DNA of 64,000 nucleotides, taken from the NCBI GenBank assembly GCA_034770075.1, contig CM068382.1, positions 13,211,958 through 13,275,957 on the forward strand, given 5' to 3'. This document shows positions 35,089 to 49,200 of this stretch, one piece after another; positions within the stretch are counted from its first letter, which is position 1; every line of letters begins with the position of its first letter. The notes beneath the pieces were generated by a model. The model worked only from the letters and a program-made list of their open reading frames with translations. It was not told where the DNA came from and did not search any database. This DNA is from Aralia elata (taxonomy: Eukaryota; Streptophyta; Magnoliopsida; Apiales; Araliaceae). Both the position numbers and the translations under genes were made by a program.

Positions 35089-38000
35089 ATGAGTCTCTTC
35101 GGTCTCGGAAGCAGGTCTTTTTCCTACATTTCAATTTCTCTCATATATACATATATATATAACAGTATATATGTATGTTTTTGCATGTATCATGTCTGAT
35201 TGTATGTGTCCTTGTATTGGATTGTTGTTCCACAAATTTTTGATTTTTCAAGTTTTGATTTTTTTTCAAAGGGAGAATTTGTAATGATCATGAATTTGTT
35301 TTTGTATATGTAATTTCGTTAATTATGACTAATTCGAGTGGAATAGATGTAATTGTTAAATGGTAAGTGATAAGTTGATGGTGATTATTCAATCTCAATT
35401 GTTGGTGATAGTGATTGTTGATGACATTTCAATTAGATTGTCGATATTAGATAAACATTTTAGTTAGATTATGTGGTGACAGTATTGATACATTTTGATT
35501 TAATTGTCGATATTAGATAAACATTTTAGTCAGATTATGTGGTGACAGTATTGATACACTTTGATTTAATTATTTTGTGGGGTCAGCCAGAAGGGAAAAA
35601 AGAAATAAGCTAAAAAGAAAACCTTTATGCCTAAGAATACTTTACAATGCCTGATATATAGATGGTAATTTGAACATCTGAGCACTTTGAGGGCTGATAC
35701 ATGTTTTGAGTGGATTAGATTATAGATCAAGCTAGTTTTCAAACGTCTTCAATAGATTTAATTATTTTCACGATCATATGTTTAAAAATAGTAATCGTTT
35801 TGTTCAACATCCCAAGACTTGAATTTGGCAAAATCAATGGTCATTTTGTACCATCGAGTTTCATTTAAGCTTTTTTGCATGTCCATGCTCTTGCATTACG
35901 TGCTACAGACACCACCTAAATTAAATACTGGGACGTTATTACTATTTTAGGTAGTCTCAAGTTAAATGTCTACTTACCTTAGATAATTTATTTTTCACAA
36001 TAATTTGTTTATAATACCCTGTATTAATTGTCATATTTCTATTCTCTATGCATATTTATGAAACATCACTAGTTATATACAAAAAACTATGCAATTAAAT
36101 GATAATTTAAATATGGACAATTTTGTTATTTTAACCTCTTTCTTAATATGTGCAAAAAGTCATCTAGGACTTTTATGAGGGAGTACATGTTAGGTTGGCC
36201 TTATAAAAAATAGTATAGCTTTTCTTTCTAAGCATAACTAAATCTTTTGTGTAAGCGCACGTGTTATCGAAGTCGATATGATGTCAAGCAGTCAAACACA
36301 AATGAAAGATGTCAAGTTTTCCTGCTTTTATGAAAATTCGGCATGATTGAATATCTCTAAGTAATGGTACAACAAACTGTTTTTGAAGGAAAACTAAATT
36401 TTGGCACTTGGAGGCTGTTTATCATTTGCTTCAAGTGTCTTATGTGGTGCGCCCTGGAAACTGAATGTGATTAAAGCACATTGTTTGACGTAGCTATAAT
36501 TGTGCTGTTTGGGGAGGTTAAGAATGTCACTCTGGCTTCAGTTCTCTAATGATGTGGAACAAAGGACAAGTTTTACATATTAGCATAAAAATCTGTGATT
36601 ATAACTGTTCACAAAATCTCCACAATCCTCCTCTTAATCCTGACATAAACTATTCATTTATTTTTTATGTTAAGTAAATGACTTTAACTATGTGTTCCAG
36701 CACACTCTCATTTTGGGAATCCCAAAGTTAACTCTCTAGATCTCCACTGGGGATTGACTTACATGTTTAAAAGTGGACATAGACATCAAAATATTGATTT
36801 TGTTGAAGTTGATAAGGTCTGCAGTGTTATATATTAGTTTCTTTAAGTTGATGAAGGAGACTTTTGTTAGACAGTAGTGTTATCAAATGACGTTTTCACC
36901 AAGTAATGTTATCTTTCTATTGTATGCCTTCAAGGCCACAATATAAATGTTCAGTTTATCTGATTGTTCCGAGTTCCGACCTGTATGTGTGCAGAAATCA
37001 GAAGACATTTCGACCTAAAAAGAATGCTCCATCAGGGAGTAAGGTAGGTGTCTTACCTTAAGCTCATGAAATGATAATAGGCAACTCTTTGCCTTTTGGT
37101 AATGTTATTCCTTGTTTGTTGTACAGGGTGCACAACTTCAAAAACACATTGATGCTACCCTGGGCAGCGGCAACTTGAGGGAAGCTGTTCGCCTACCCCC
37201 TGGAGAAGATCTTAATGAATGGCTGGCAGTAAATGGTAAGATTTCATACTTAAGTTGTTTAATTATTAGAGTGTTTAATTACGAGGATCTCATGATACTA
37301 TGTTGTAGTTTTAAGTCATAATTTGCATGTGCTAGCCTATCATGTCAAAGTCTCATGTTATATACAACTTTCTGACATGCTTGTAAGATTCAAAATGACA
37401 TTGTTATATGCTTTCCTTATTCACGAGGATTCGCTAGTGAGAGAAGCCAATTTGGGAAATAGATCATTTTACTCCAGGGAAAACGCTGTGTTTCTGTTTT
37501 ATCTCAACGTGCTTGGTGCCCCAGTTATGTGCATATGATTCTTTATTTCTTGACAACTGAACATCTGACATCAATATTAGATCTACATCGACTGATGTAA
37601 ATTGCAATATCTATTCAATTTTTGTTCCTGTTTTCATATAGTTTGGTTTTCCCCCTACAGCGGTTGACTTCTTTAATCAGGTGAATATCCTTTATGGAAC
37701 TCTTACAGAATTCTGCACAGCATCAACCTGCCCGACGATGACTGCAGGAGCAAAGTAACTTTCTAAGTCCCTTCATAAATGCTAAATACTGTTATCATAA
37801 GTGCAATGATGTTGCTTGTTATATGCTATAAACCTTTGTTTATTATCCTTTATGAGCTTTTTTGGATGGCTTGGCCAGTTCTATTCTGGATACATCACTG
37901 AGACCTAGGGGAGCTATTTTTCTTGAAGGTTAAAGATTGTTTTAGGATTTATCAAGATACTGAAAATACAAGACTGGGTCAGTAATAATGGCTTATCTGT

Positions 38001-39425
38001 TTTAGCACAAATTGCAGACGGAAAGAAAAAGGAAGAAGAGGAGGAGGCTGAATGCATGCGTGAAAACACTGATGAACATTGGCTTACTAAAAAAATTATT
38101 AGGCAAAACAAAAACCCTTCAAATACACCATCATCGTTGGGTAGGGACTCAAATTGGTGAATGTTTATAAATAGTTTTTTTTGATTTATGTCCTTCATTT
38201 AATGTACCCCATCATCAATTTTTTTTTGGCTTGTACACGCATATATGGTAGATTTGGCCTTAGATCATTATATGTGGATGCTCGACTTTTAACTGTTTAC
38301 TATATTATTACCTTTTCGTGATCAAGTGTAACTAGTTAAGCTTTTGGTGAGAAGTGAGATTCAGTATAATAATTCATCAGTTAACAAGTGTTCTGATGTA
38401 TTCACATCCAAAGTACTAAATTAAAACTTATATCTATGTAGATATGAATATCGATGGGCTGATGGAGTTACTATAAAGAAACCCATAGAGGTATCTGCTC
38501 CCAAGTATGTGGAGTATTTGATGGATTGGATTGAAGCTCAGCTGGATGATGAATCAATTTTTCCTCAAAGATTGGGTATCCTATATATTTTTAAAGTAGT
38601 TAGGACGGATGAATTATAACCAAAGAACTTGGTTTTTCAATTCATTTTGCTTGTTATGCAGGAGTACCATTTCCACCCAATTTTGTGGATGTTGTGAAGA
38701 CAATATTTAAGCGTTTGTTTCGTGTATATGCCCACATCTATCACTCACATTTCCAGAAGATTGTAAGCCTGAAGGAAGAAGCTCATCTCAACACTTGTTT
38801 TAAGCATTTTGTTCTCTTCACATGGGTAAGGCCCTGTTTTGAATGGCCACAGGAGAAAGCATTGTCCTCCTTCAATATTTCTTCATCTTGATTTTTAACC
38901 CTTTTTTTTAATAAAAAAAACAATGCATTCTAGTTCAGTTTAACTTATTTATAAAAAAACAAGTTTTTATTGCTTCTTGTTTCAAGTTGGAAGGAGGTGT
39001 TTGGCATTGAAGGATGGAGGGCATGATCCTATCATCCTCTGAAATCTCTAGGCAAAAATCTCCTCATCCATTACATCTCTCTCATTTATTTTAGGCCTTT
39101 TCTCTTTATTTTTCTTTTTAAATTATTATATGCAGATTTTTATATATATATATATATATGTATATATAATAGTGCAGCTTCTTAAAAGAAAGCATTCCAC
39201 TTCCAAACACCCCTACTCTATTAGTAGTTTCATCCGATTTTTTCCACTGTTATAGACCAACACTCTCTGTCCCCTCTTCTTTTATCTTTATGTATGTTTA
39301 ATTGCCGATACACAACAATATTTGGTATTTCTAATTGATTATGTTAAATGCAGGAATTCCGCTTGATCGACAAGGGGGAACTTGCACCTCTCTATGAACT
39401 TGTTGAATCCATTCTGCAGTTGTAG
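35089..39425 (+). CDS. MOB1: MOB1-type kinase activator, complete, 7 exons
   Basis: Exons 35089-35114, 36995-37043, 37127-37235, 37661-37754, 38442-38575, 38662-38825 and 39354-39425 join in frame to 648 nt, i.e. 215 aa plus stop, the usual MOB1 length. All introns are GT-AG. The start MSLFGLGSRNQKTFRPKK is typical of plant MOB1. Zinc ligands C80 and C85 (FCTASTC) and H162 and H167 (HIYHSH) are all present, as are VDFFNQVNILYG and the C-terminal ELAPLYELVESILQL. MOB1 proteins bind and activate NDR/LATS-type AGC kinases in a Hippo-like pathway controlling growth and cell division, in cytoplasm and nucleus. Intron 1 is long (1.9 kb). The downstream neighbour converges on it. The exact gene number within the plant MOB1 group cannot be told. 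Confidence 0.97.
35437..35570. repeat. 66-bp tandem duplication in MOB1 intron 1
   Basis: Two adjacent copies of a 66-bp unit starting TTGTCGATATTAGATAAACA and containing GTGGTGACAGTATTGATACA, differing at two positions (TTAG/TCAG and CATTTT/CACTTT). It is intronic and not expected to change the protein. Confidence 0.9.
35935..36190. repeat. Dispersed AT-rich repeat in MOB1 intron 1 (relative at 25130-25400)
   Basis: Shares with 25130-25400 the order TTATTTTTNANAATAATTT, TTAATTGTCATATTTCT, ATGCATATTTATG, AAATATGNANAATTTTGT and CTTTNTTAATATG. The right end carries AGGGAGTAC, resembling a Stowaway-type terminus. Probably a MITE family; borders are unclear in both copies. Confidence 0.6.
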
Positions 39426-40408
39426 TGCCTCAGTATCCGTCTTTGCAGTGACTTTTTCTGGTAAGCAAAGGGAAAAAGATGAAAAATGGAAAAGCCCATC
39501 CGTGGGTGAAGACCTTGTATTGAAGATGAACTCTCTAACATTCGACCATCTCTTTTAGTGCCTTAGGAATTTTGTTCTTTCATTCTTTTGTTATCGGTAT
39601 GCATTTTTGTGAGCTTTCTGTTTGTTCATTTATCTTCTTTAATGGAGACGCTATTTTTTCTTTCCCCAATATATGTTTTGCTGCTATGATTGCTCAAGTA
39701 ATAGTGAGCATCATTATTAGTGTCTCCAATAGGTGCAAGTCAAAAATTCAAAAATACTAGAGGTGTCTCTCTTGAATCAAAAGACAGATCACTTTGCAGC
39801 AGTAATTACTATTACTCAGTTAAGAAAAAGGGCTGGTTTGATGAGTATATATGGGAGTCCAAATTTGTTGTCCCATCTAATGTTCCCCTCTAACGTATTG
39901 CTGCTACCTACTCTATCTATTTATCTCTGTTAACTATGTAAATGAATGGGAGAACATATTTAAATTCGTCCACGAGCTCTAAAGTCTTATAAAAGAGACT
40001 GATGAGCAGTCTCGTTTTACAGGTTATACTTTTTGTGTATATAATGTCAAACATATCTTTTACATTTTGCATGTACAAAATACAAGTTGTTGCTTTTATT
40101 TTTTTGAGAATGCCCCTTTTAAACCTTTTCGATTTGTTGTCCTTTTGCAAAGCTAGAAGTAGTCCGAAGTTGAGAAAACTAAACATACAACTAAAGAAAT
40201 AAAACTCAAAGCTCATAAACCAAAACCAAGTCAACACAATAGGTCATGCCTAGCACTATTAAGGGTGTACGTAGCACTTTTAACTAAAAGTGCCACAAGG
40301 ATCTTCCCTCTTGAAAACATAACATGATTACTGAATCACTACACTGAGGTAGGTTTTTTCATAAAATTTAGAAGAAACAGCTTCTACGCAATTAGGTAGG
40401 TCTTTTCC
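39426..40408. other. Convergent intergenic region, MOB1 and ankyrin/PGG gene
   Basis: About 980 bp between the two stop codons, holding both 3' UTRs. The short frames inside show no domain. No mobile element ends were recognised. Confidence 0.7.
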
Positions 40409-43157
40409 TTAGTAGAAGGGACGATCACTCTGCTTGCCAAAAATGCCAGGGCCATAAGTTGAACGAATCACATCGACGAGAAGGGGAAATTGTAACAAGA
40501 CGAAAGAAGTGATTGGTAGAGAGGCTAATGCAACCACCAAAACCAGATGCCATTCCTCCCTTTGCTCAAACATATTAAGATAAAATGTAGCACTGAAGGA
40601 CATCATCATGGTAGTTATAGAGAAGAAAAGGGTAACAAGTCCGAAAATTAATCTCCTTGGCAGAACGAGGAGAAAGTCAGATTCTGCGTAGCGTGAAGTG
40701 AGGATGGACAAGAACAGTAGCAAAGAAGTACATGATGTGAAGAGAGAGACTGCATCTGTAACAGCAAAGATTGTAAAGGCCTTTTCGTCGTTAAAATTTG
40801 GGAAGCCATCCTTGTCGACGCCACCAGGTACAGTAATGGTTGCTGCAAATGTTATGGTCGCAATGAGTGCTGCTGGGATTGTGCAGGAATTCGCGGTGTC
40901 TTTCATCCATTTCTCTCCTTCTATTACCAAATCTTTATGCTCCCGCGTAAATACCATTGCAGGTGTTTCTTTGTCGGAGTTTAGTTTTTCATTGTAGGTT
41001 GGGATCACAAAATTTTGAACTTCCTGTATGAAAAATTCCCTAGAATTAGTTTGAATGGATCCAGGGATAAGGATCATAAGGTGAAATAAGTCCCTCTGTT
41101 TCACAAAAAGAGTCCATTTGTCGACTTTTAATTCTGTTCCAGAAAGAGTTCTCTTTTTATATATTGATTGCAGTATAAAAAGACACATCGTTCTCATGTC
41201 TGCTATCATAATTTAATTATCATGTCACTTCTATTAAGCTAACAACTTTTTATTTTTAAGGTTGAATTACAAATCTATCCCTCCAAATTGTTAACCAATT
41301 TCAAAGTAGCCCCTCAATTTGGTAATGAACACTTGTTTCCTTATATTTGCCACTTAGTACCAATCATGTTCCTTGGGATGACTTTTCACCAATTTGTGTG
41401 GTCACATGCTAGTCATACTTCGGGTTAATGAGTGTATCTTTATCATTTGACCAAGTAAAATGTCTAGTTCACATAATTCATATGTTATTCATGAGAATTG
41501 ATTATTTTACATCATCAAATTATAAATATACCTTCATTAAACAAATGCACAAACTAGGATGCGACACGAAATTAAGCAAAGTCAACCCCAAGTAACATAA
41601 TTGACATTAAGTGACAACTATAAGGAGACGATTATTTACTTTGATAATTGAGGGGCTACTTTAAAACTTACAATTTGGAGTAACAGATCTGTAATTCAAC
41701 CTATTTTTAGGCGTGCGCATAGAAAAAAATTACGTCTTTTATGTTTACAATTCGACTATTTTTATAGCATGAAGGGAATATAGGCATAGTGAAAGAATGA
41801 GAGTACGTAATCATAATTGGTAATCTTTGAAATATTAAGTAGAAAGAACTTGTTACCTTAAACCATTGTATCTCGGATTGCATTTGTAGAGCTGCCCCAG
41901 GAACAAGATTGAGTTTTTGTGGAGGGGCTAATCTTGCAGCTAAATGCAAGATAGTGTTTCCAGATTTGTCTATAAGCAATGTTGTGTATTGTTTATAATC
42001 GGACATCTGATAAATGAGGTTGAAAATGTTCTCAGAGCGGTTAATAACTGCCGTTTCAAATATGTAATGGCCGTCTTCATCCCTAGAATATGCTGCATCT
42101 GGAAATTCGCCCACAATCCTTTCGACAACCTCATGAATACCTAGCTTTGCTGCCTCAACGATTGGTTTTGCGTAAAGTGATACACAAGATGTTGCATTAT
42201 TTAATGATCTGATTTCTTTGCACAAGATTTCAACAAGATCAAGCGCTTGATAGTGCATCAATTTTGTGTTTTCTATGTGCTTGATTCGTGGTACTGCAAC
42301 CAAAAGACTTGAATTTCAAATAGAGATTCCATGCTTTTGACAAGAATCAAAGATTATAAATTCTTGGGAAATTATAGTAATGCTCTTTCTATAGTTAATT
42401 ACTTTCACTTGTGCTGCTTACCTAAAAATTTGATGGCTTCCCAAAATATCATATGCAACTTTTGCCACACTGCACAAATGGAATAAAGAATGTTGTGATC
42501 TAGTAAAAATGCTCAAGTCATATTTAGTAATGTAGTTTAGATTCATAAAGTAACAATGCTAGCTGCTTCCGCTATGTATACATTATTGATTTTTCCTTTA
42601 AAATATATATAATTCAAATATTTTTTTAATTTTACTAAAATACAAATTAAACCTCTCCTTCAAAGTATAATTATTAGTGCAAAACTAACTATACGTTATA
42701 ATTATCAGTAGTGCAAAACTAATTAACCCAAATGAGAAAGTCTTGCATTATTATTTGTATGTTGAGGGAGTGTCTTGATTAATACCTAAACTCATGGACG
42801 AAAACGTCATAAGTGGATAAATTGAAGGGACAATTTTACATTTTAGTTTTCTTATTTTAACATTGTAAATTCTTGACAAGGCAGCCATGGCCTAATATAC
42901 CGGCCACCATTACAAATGATAATTTATATGCTTTCCAATGCTAGTAAATCTAAGTAATAATATGGATTTATGCTCTGAATTTAGATTGTTTAACTGGAAA
43001 TTTAAGACGAACCAGAGGTGTAGAAGTTTCCTCGGAACAATGGACTTGTGCCAGACATATGCGGAAACACTTTAGAGTTGCCAAATTGATCTTCAATGTC
43101 ACCTTCATCAGGCTTGTTTAAGTAGTCCCCAAACTTGACAGGAACACCTTCAAGATG

Positions 43158-43208
<51 letters not shown>

Positions 43209-46200
43209 ACCAAGAATATGTACAATCATATAATTGAGTTGCGATTTTAATGTTTTGAAAATCAAATATTTCACATAAAAGAGAGAGCTACTACATGCGG
43301 AGATATTATAATTAGCACATTCAAATATTCAACTCTTACGACTCAGGTAATTCAAATCGAAAACCAATGGGGGATTATCTCAGGATTTATAGGATGGTGC
43401 TAATAGTCACAAATGGGCGCAGGAACCATGGCTTTGTTTGTAGTTCGGTGAAGTTCTAAGGTTAAGATCTTGTTTTTTGAGTCCTTTTTTGATGTTCAAA
43501 GTTTGTATTTCATGATGTATATAAGATGTAGATCTGAAGTTGGTGTTTTATCTTTCTTTTTTTTTTTTGATTGGCAAAAAAAGTTTTCATTAAAACCAAA
43601 ATATAGAGTACATCAAATTATCCATAAGATTTAGATATGCCATAATAGTTACAACCCAACCAAAATTACATTAAACAATCCAACGAACCATTTCTATTCA
43701 CCTAAACATAGCCATGATTCTTGATAACATTTGTGACTATTAACCCTACAAGCTTTTACATGGTCCAAGCCCCATCTAATTAAACGATCTGCATTTTATT
43801 TTCTCCACAGTTACCTTCCAAGAAACTACTTCCTTATTGAAAATTCTCATATTTCTTGCTTCCCATAGAGACCATAATGTGTATGCCGTAATAATACTCC
43901 ACTATTTTTGCATCTCCTTCGATTTAAAAAAAGAGCACATCTGCAAAACAGCCTCCACGAACTGAAGCAGAGCTATCGGTAAGTTGCACCAACCAAAATT
44001 GCAAGGCCAAACTCTCCAAGCCCACACACATTGAATCAACACATGATCTACACTTTCCACATTAGTTCCACACCACAAACACATTATTCTAGAACTGTCA
44101 TTTTGAACATTCCTTTTGAACAAAAATTCCTTTGTTGCAAGTGAGTCCTAAACATCAAGCCATAGGAAAGATTGGATCTTAGTTGGGACTTCCTGATGAG
44201 GACATGGCATGGGCTGATTCAAACAAGACTAAAGGAGCGTTGGGAGATCCAATTCAAATGCCAGTTGGACCAATTACAAAGGCTAGAACTAAAAGGTTCA
44301 AGCAAGACCTCAATGGATTAGTCCAAGATGTTTGGGCTGAAGCTAACTCAAGGAGACCCAAGGAAGAGTCTAAGGAGCATGAGACACAAATTTGGATCAA
44401 TTTGATACAAGCCCAATTCAAAAATTAGAGAAGATTTTGTTTTCTAAAACATTAGGCAGATTATATTATATTTTGTTTCCTTTTATTTTAGATAATTTAG
44501 CTTGATTCTAGAGGGGGTTATGATTTATTTTGATTGCAATTTTAGAGACTTCTACTAGGGTAAAATCAGGGTAACACTTTTAAGATTTTTATTACTATAA
44601 TTAAGTCCTTGTACTAGTATAAATAGGCCTCAAGGCAAAGGTTTTGGGGGGAAATGATTGATTTAATAATACTTTTTCTTTTTAGATTATTTGAGAGTAT
44701 TTTATCTTTGTTCTTTTCAAGAACTCTTGAACTTATCGGTGTGTCCGTGGCGATAAATCTGACTTATCAGACATCAATCCATAGGTGTTTGTGGCATCTT
44801 CTATCATATATCAATCGTTGATTATACCAAGGTTACCGCTTCAATATAAGCGAGGGGTCAAGGTGTCATTGATGTTTCACCCATAACCATTGCTAGAACG
44901 ATCCGGGCGACGACCACCTCACGCAAGCGTGTCGTGAAGTCTTTCATTTGGTATCAGAGCCAAGTTTCTAACGAGTTAATTATCATTTTATTGCTCTTGT
45001 TGCGTATTATATATATAAAAAATATCTGCATATTATTGTTTTGCGTTAAGCCAAATTCGCAGGGTCAATCATTGCTTCAAATCTGCAGCTATCAACCATC
45101 CTCTCATCTGAATACATCATCATCAATTTCGAACAAGCAAAGCCATTAAATTCCGCAAGCCTACCTAGCTTTCCCAAAATTTTAAAGGCATACAAAAAGC
45201 AAACCAGCCCGAAATCAACAATAAACCAAGGCCAACCGAAGCAATTAATCCAAGAAAAGGTGTTCTAGACCATGTGCATCAAGGTCGCCTAAATACTTTC
45301 AATTTAGATTGTTCTTAATAAGCTCTTGATTGGTTGTAAGAGATTACATTGATTAGTAATTAGTTCAAGAAAAGAACATAAAAGAAGAATACTTGAGGGA
45401 AAACAAGGTAAGAGGTGTGAGCTCAAAAGAGGGAAAAAGACATTAGAGTATATACACGAGCGTAGAGTGAATCATCATTGGAGCGATACACGTGAGGGAA
45501 TGGTGAGGAGTTTTTATTTTAAAAAATGACTAACACGAAGAATAAGGGTATTTTTTGAAGAACTTCCATCAATATTTGATCCAAAATTTACAATCGAGGC
45601 CATGATGAATGAGTTTTCTAGGAAGTTGGACATGATAATGGAACAGATGCATGAACGCATTGATCAGATGAGCGTTACACGAGGAGAACATTCTCAAAAC
45701 ACTTTTCGTGTGCATAGAAGTGGAAAAGTATAGCCTAGGGGAGCTAGGATGGTAGACAAGGAGTACTATGGAGGTATGGTCGAGGAGGTCGTCCATGATC
45801 AGACATAGGTCGTAGGAGATATAAAGGTGGGGTAAAACTGATGAGGAAAAAGAGCGTGACCCCAAAGAGGTATGAAAGAAGAATTAGAGGAAATAGGAAC
45901 AAGAAAGATAATAACTTGAGCATCATTAAGATGATGATTTTAACTTTCTAGGGGAAGAATGATCTTGAGACGTACTTGGAGTGGGAGAAAAAGGTAGATT
46001 AGGTGTTTGATTGCCACAATTACTCCGAGCTCAAGAAGGTCAAACTGGCGGCAATCGAATTCTCTAACTATGTAGTAGTCTGGTGGGATCAGTTGGGGTC
46101 GATTGAGACATGGACATAGATTACAGTTGTGATAAAGAAGCGGTTCATATCATCACACTACCATCGGGAGATATTGATACGATCCTGATCACATCAAACG

Positions 46201-49200
46201 ATATTAATTCAATTCAAGTGCCATGACTTCATCAAGTGATTTTAAGTAATTGAGGTGAAAGTTATTCAAGCAAATTCAATGAAAGAGTTATTCCTCAATT
46301 AATTAACATGACCCAAACATTATTGGACCAAGGGAGTACAATTCCAGGATTATTGGGTTAACCCAATTCAACCCATTTCTAATCAGCTCATGCTAGCAAT
46401 TACATGTAACAATTAAAGTCCAATTATGTGGGCCTTTAAACCCAATTGGACAATTGTATGCAAAAGAAGATTTAATTCAAGCAAATCATGCGGGCTTACA
46501 CAAATTTCTAGCTGATCTAATTAGCTATTCACACGGATTAATGTATTCAGCCATCTTTAACTTTTAAATCTTATTAAATCAGTATATTCAACATACTCTA
46601 TATGTGGGCCTTTCAAGTCTTCTAACTAATATTCATATCATGTGGTATGTGAGCCTTTCTAATGTAACATATTCTGCAAACCAAGTCATCATCAGTGTAA
46701 ATTCAGCAAGCTAAAGCCAAATAGCTAAATTGGAATCCGTGTTTTTTTCAGTAATACTTGTTCCAATTTCATGAAGGAATTTCAGCTTGGTTTCCAAACG
46801 CGACAAAGAAAATCTTTTACACGACAATTATGGGATTTTTGGATTCTAGAAATTAGTTTTAATACTAATGTAATTAGAATTTTATTTAGTTAGGATTTCA
46901 ATTCCAATTTTAAGTTAGATTGTTATGTAATTTGTTCCTTTTGTTATTAGGATTCAGATTATTTTTTAGTAGTATAAATAGGGGGACAAAGTTGATGTAA
47001 TTGACAACACTTCAAACACTTCATTCAATTAATAAAATTACTTGGGAGATTTTTTTCTTCTTTCGGTTCTTTAAGAATTTCTAAGAGATTCTTAGTTTTC
47101 TTTGAGATTCAATCTTGACTTATCATACAACAATTCATAGTTGTGCGTGGCGTCTTCTATCGCATCAATTGTCGATTGTACCAAGATTCTTGCTTCCATA
47201 TAAGAACTGAGTCGAGATATCGTTGGTGTTCCATATCAACGCAAATTTCTTACACTATCGATTGTATCAAGGTTCTCGTCTCAATATAGACGAAGAGTTG
47301 AGGTGTTGAGCGCGTTCCACCAATTCAACTTTCCTAAAAACGATCCGAACGACGAGCACCTCACATAAACGTACCGTAGAGTCTATCATTTGGTATCAAA
47401 GCTAAGTTCCCAGTGAGTTACTTATCCTTTAATTTTCTATTTGGTTATAAAAAAAAGAGAATTTTTTTAGTTTGTTTCAATTGCTTATTTCAGTTAGATT
47501 AACTAATGCATCTAGTGTTTTTATGAGTTTATTAAAACATATTTTACATGTTTCCATTGATAAATTTGTTTTTAGCTATTTTGATGGTAGAATCATCTTT
47601 ATCATAAGCTATGGAGGATATTTGATATATGTTGAGTTTGTTTATGATCATACTGTTTATTCTTGTTTTTAATGTTCTTATTTTCATAATATTCATTCTA
47701 GTTTTTCTTGTAAGTATTCATGTTTTCATACTGTTCAATCTGTACATAAGTTGTTGTTATTTAACATTGAATGTGATTATGTCTTTCCATTAGGGCAATC
47801 ATCATTGCATGATTTTGAGAATGCTATCGTGAATAGAAAGGAGTCTAAAATTGGTTTGAAAAGTATTTATCATTAAATTGGAGTAAGATATGGTTTACAT
47901 ACGTGTTTAGTTATATCATTCGGATTAGCTAATGTATTGCGTGCTTTCATGAGATTATTGAGCCATATTTTGCATTCTTTCATGGAGAAATTTGTTAGTC
48001 TCTATTTTGATGATATTCTGATTTTTATCAACACTTGAAAAAATTCTTTAACACTTGTTGAGTTTATTTGTGAACGTCGTAATGTAATTATACTATTGAG
48101 TTTTCATCTTGTGAAGATGGATGCGACATTTTAATTCCATTGACACCATTATTTGATTTTGAATGTGTTAATTTTGATGGAATGGGAAAGCTAGATTTTG
48201 TTGTGCAGATTCAGGATATTATCAAATTCAGCAATGAGAATAGCATGGGTCATTGTGCAAACTAATCGGGTATTTTTGCGAATGGACGAGATTATCATAT
48301 TGACTTTTGATCCAAGATTTTTCAGTTGTTCCGCCACATTCTACTCTGGCTTCTTGAGAGCCTTGTGAAAGGCCTCTGTTGCTGGGTCTTTCTCTACTGC
48401 TTCGTAAATGGGTGAATATGCAACATGAAGGTACTGAGTTTTGATCTTGGAGGAGTTGGAACTTTTCAAATTCTTGCTTGCGTTGCCGATATTGCTTATA
48501 GGTTTAATTTGCCAGGTGAGATTTGTGGATATGTTTTGTTTGGTGTTATTGAATTAGTTCGTTTTGATATAGGGTTGGATTTGAGGACAAATCCTTTTCA
48601 AGAGGAGGGAAATGATACGATCTTGATTAGGGTCACATCAAATGATATTAATTTTATTCAAGTGACAGGGGTTCAAGCAAATTCAGTGAAAGATTTATTC
48701 CTCAATTAATTAGCATGACCCAAACATTATTGGACCAAGGTAGCGCAATTCAAGGATTATTGGGTTGACCCAATTTAGCCCATTTCTAATCAGCTCATGC
48801 TAGCAATTACATGTAACAATTAAAGTCCAATTGTGTGGGCCTTTAAACCCAATTCAGCAATTGCATACAAAGGAAGATTTAATTCAAGCAAATCATGTGG
48901 GCCTACACAGATTTCTAGCTGATCTAATTAGCCATTCACACGGATTAATGTATTCAGCCATATTTAGCTTTTATATTCAATTAGATCAACATATTCAACA
49001 TACTCTATATGTGGGCCTTTCAAGTATACTAACTAATATTCATATCATGTGGTACATGGGCCTTTTTAATGTAATATATTCTGCAAACCAAGTCATCATC
49101 TTTGTAAATTTAGCAAGCTAAAACCAAATAGCCAAATTGGAATCCGTGTTTTTTTGGGTAATACTTGTTCCAATTTCATGAAGGAATTTCAGCTTAGTTT

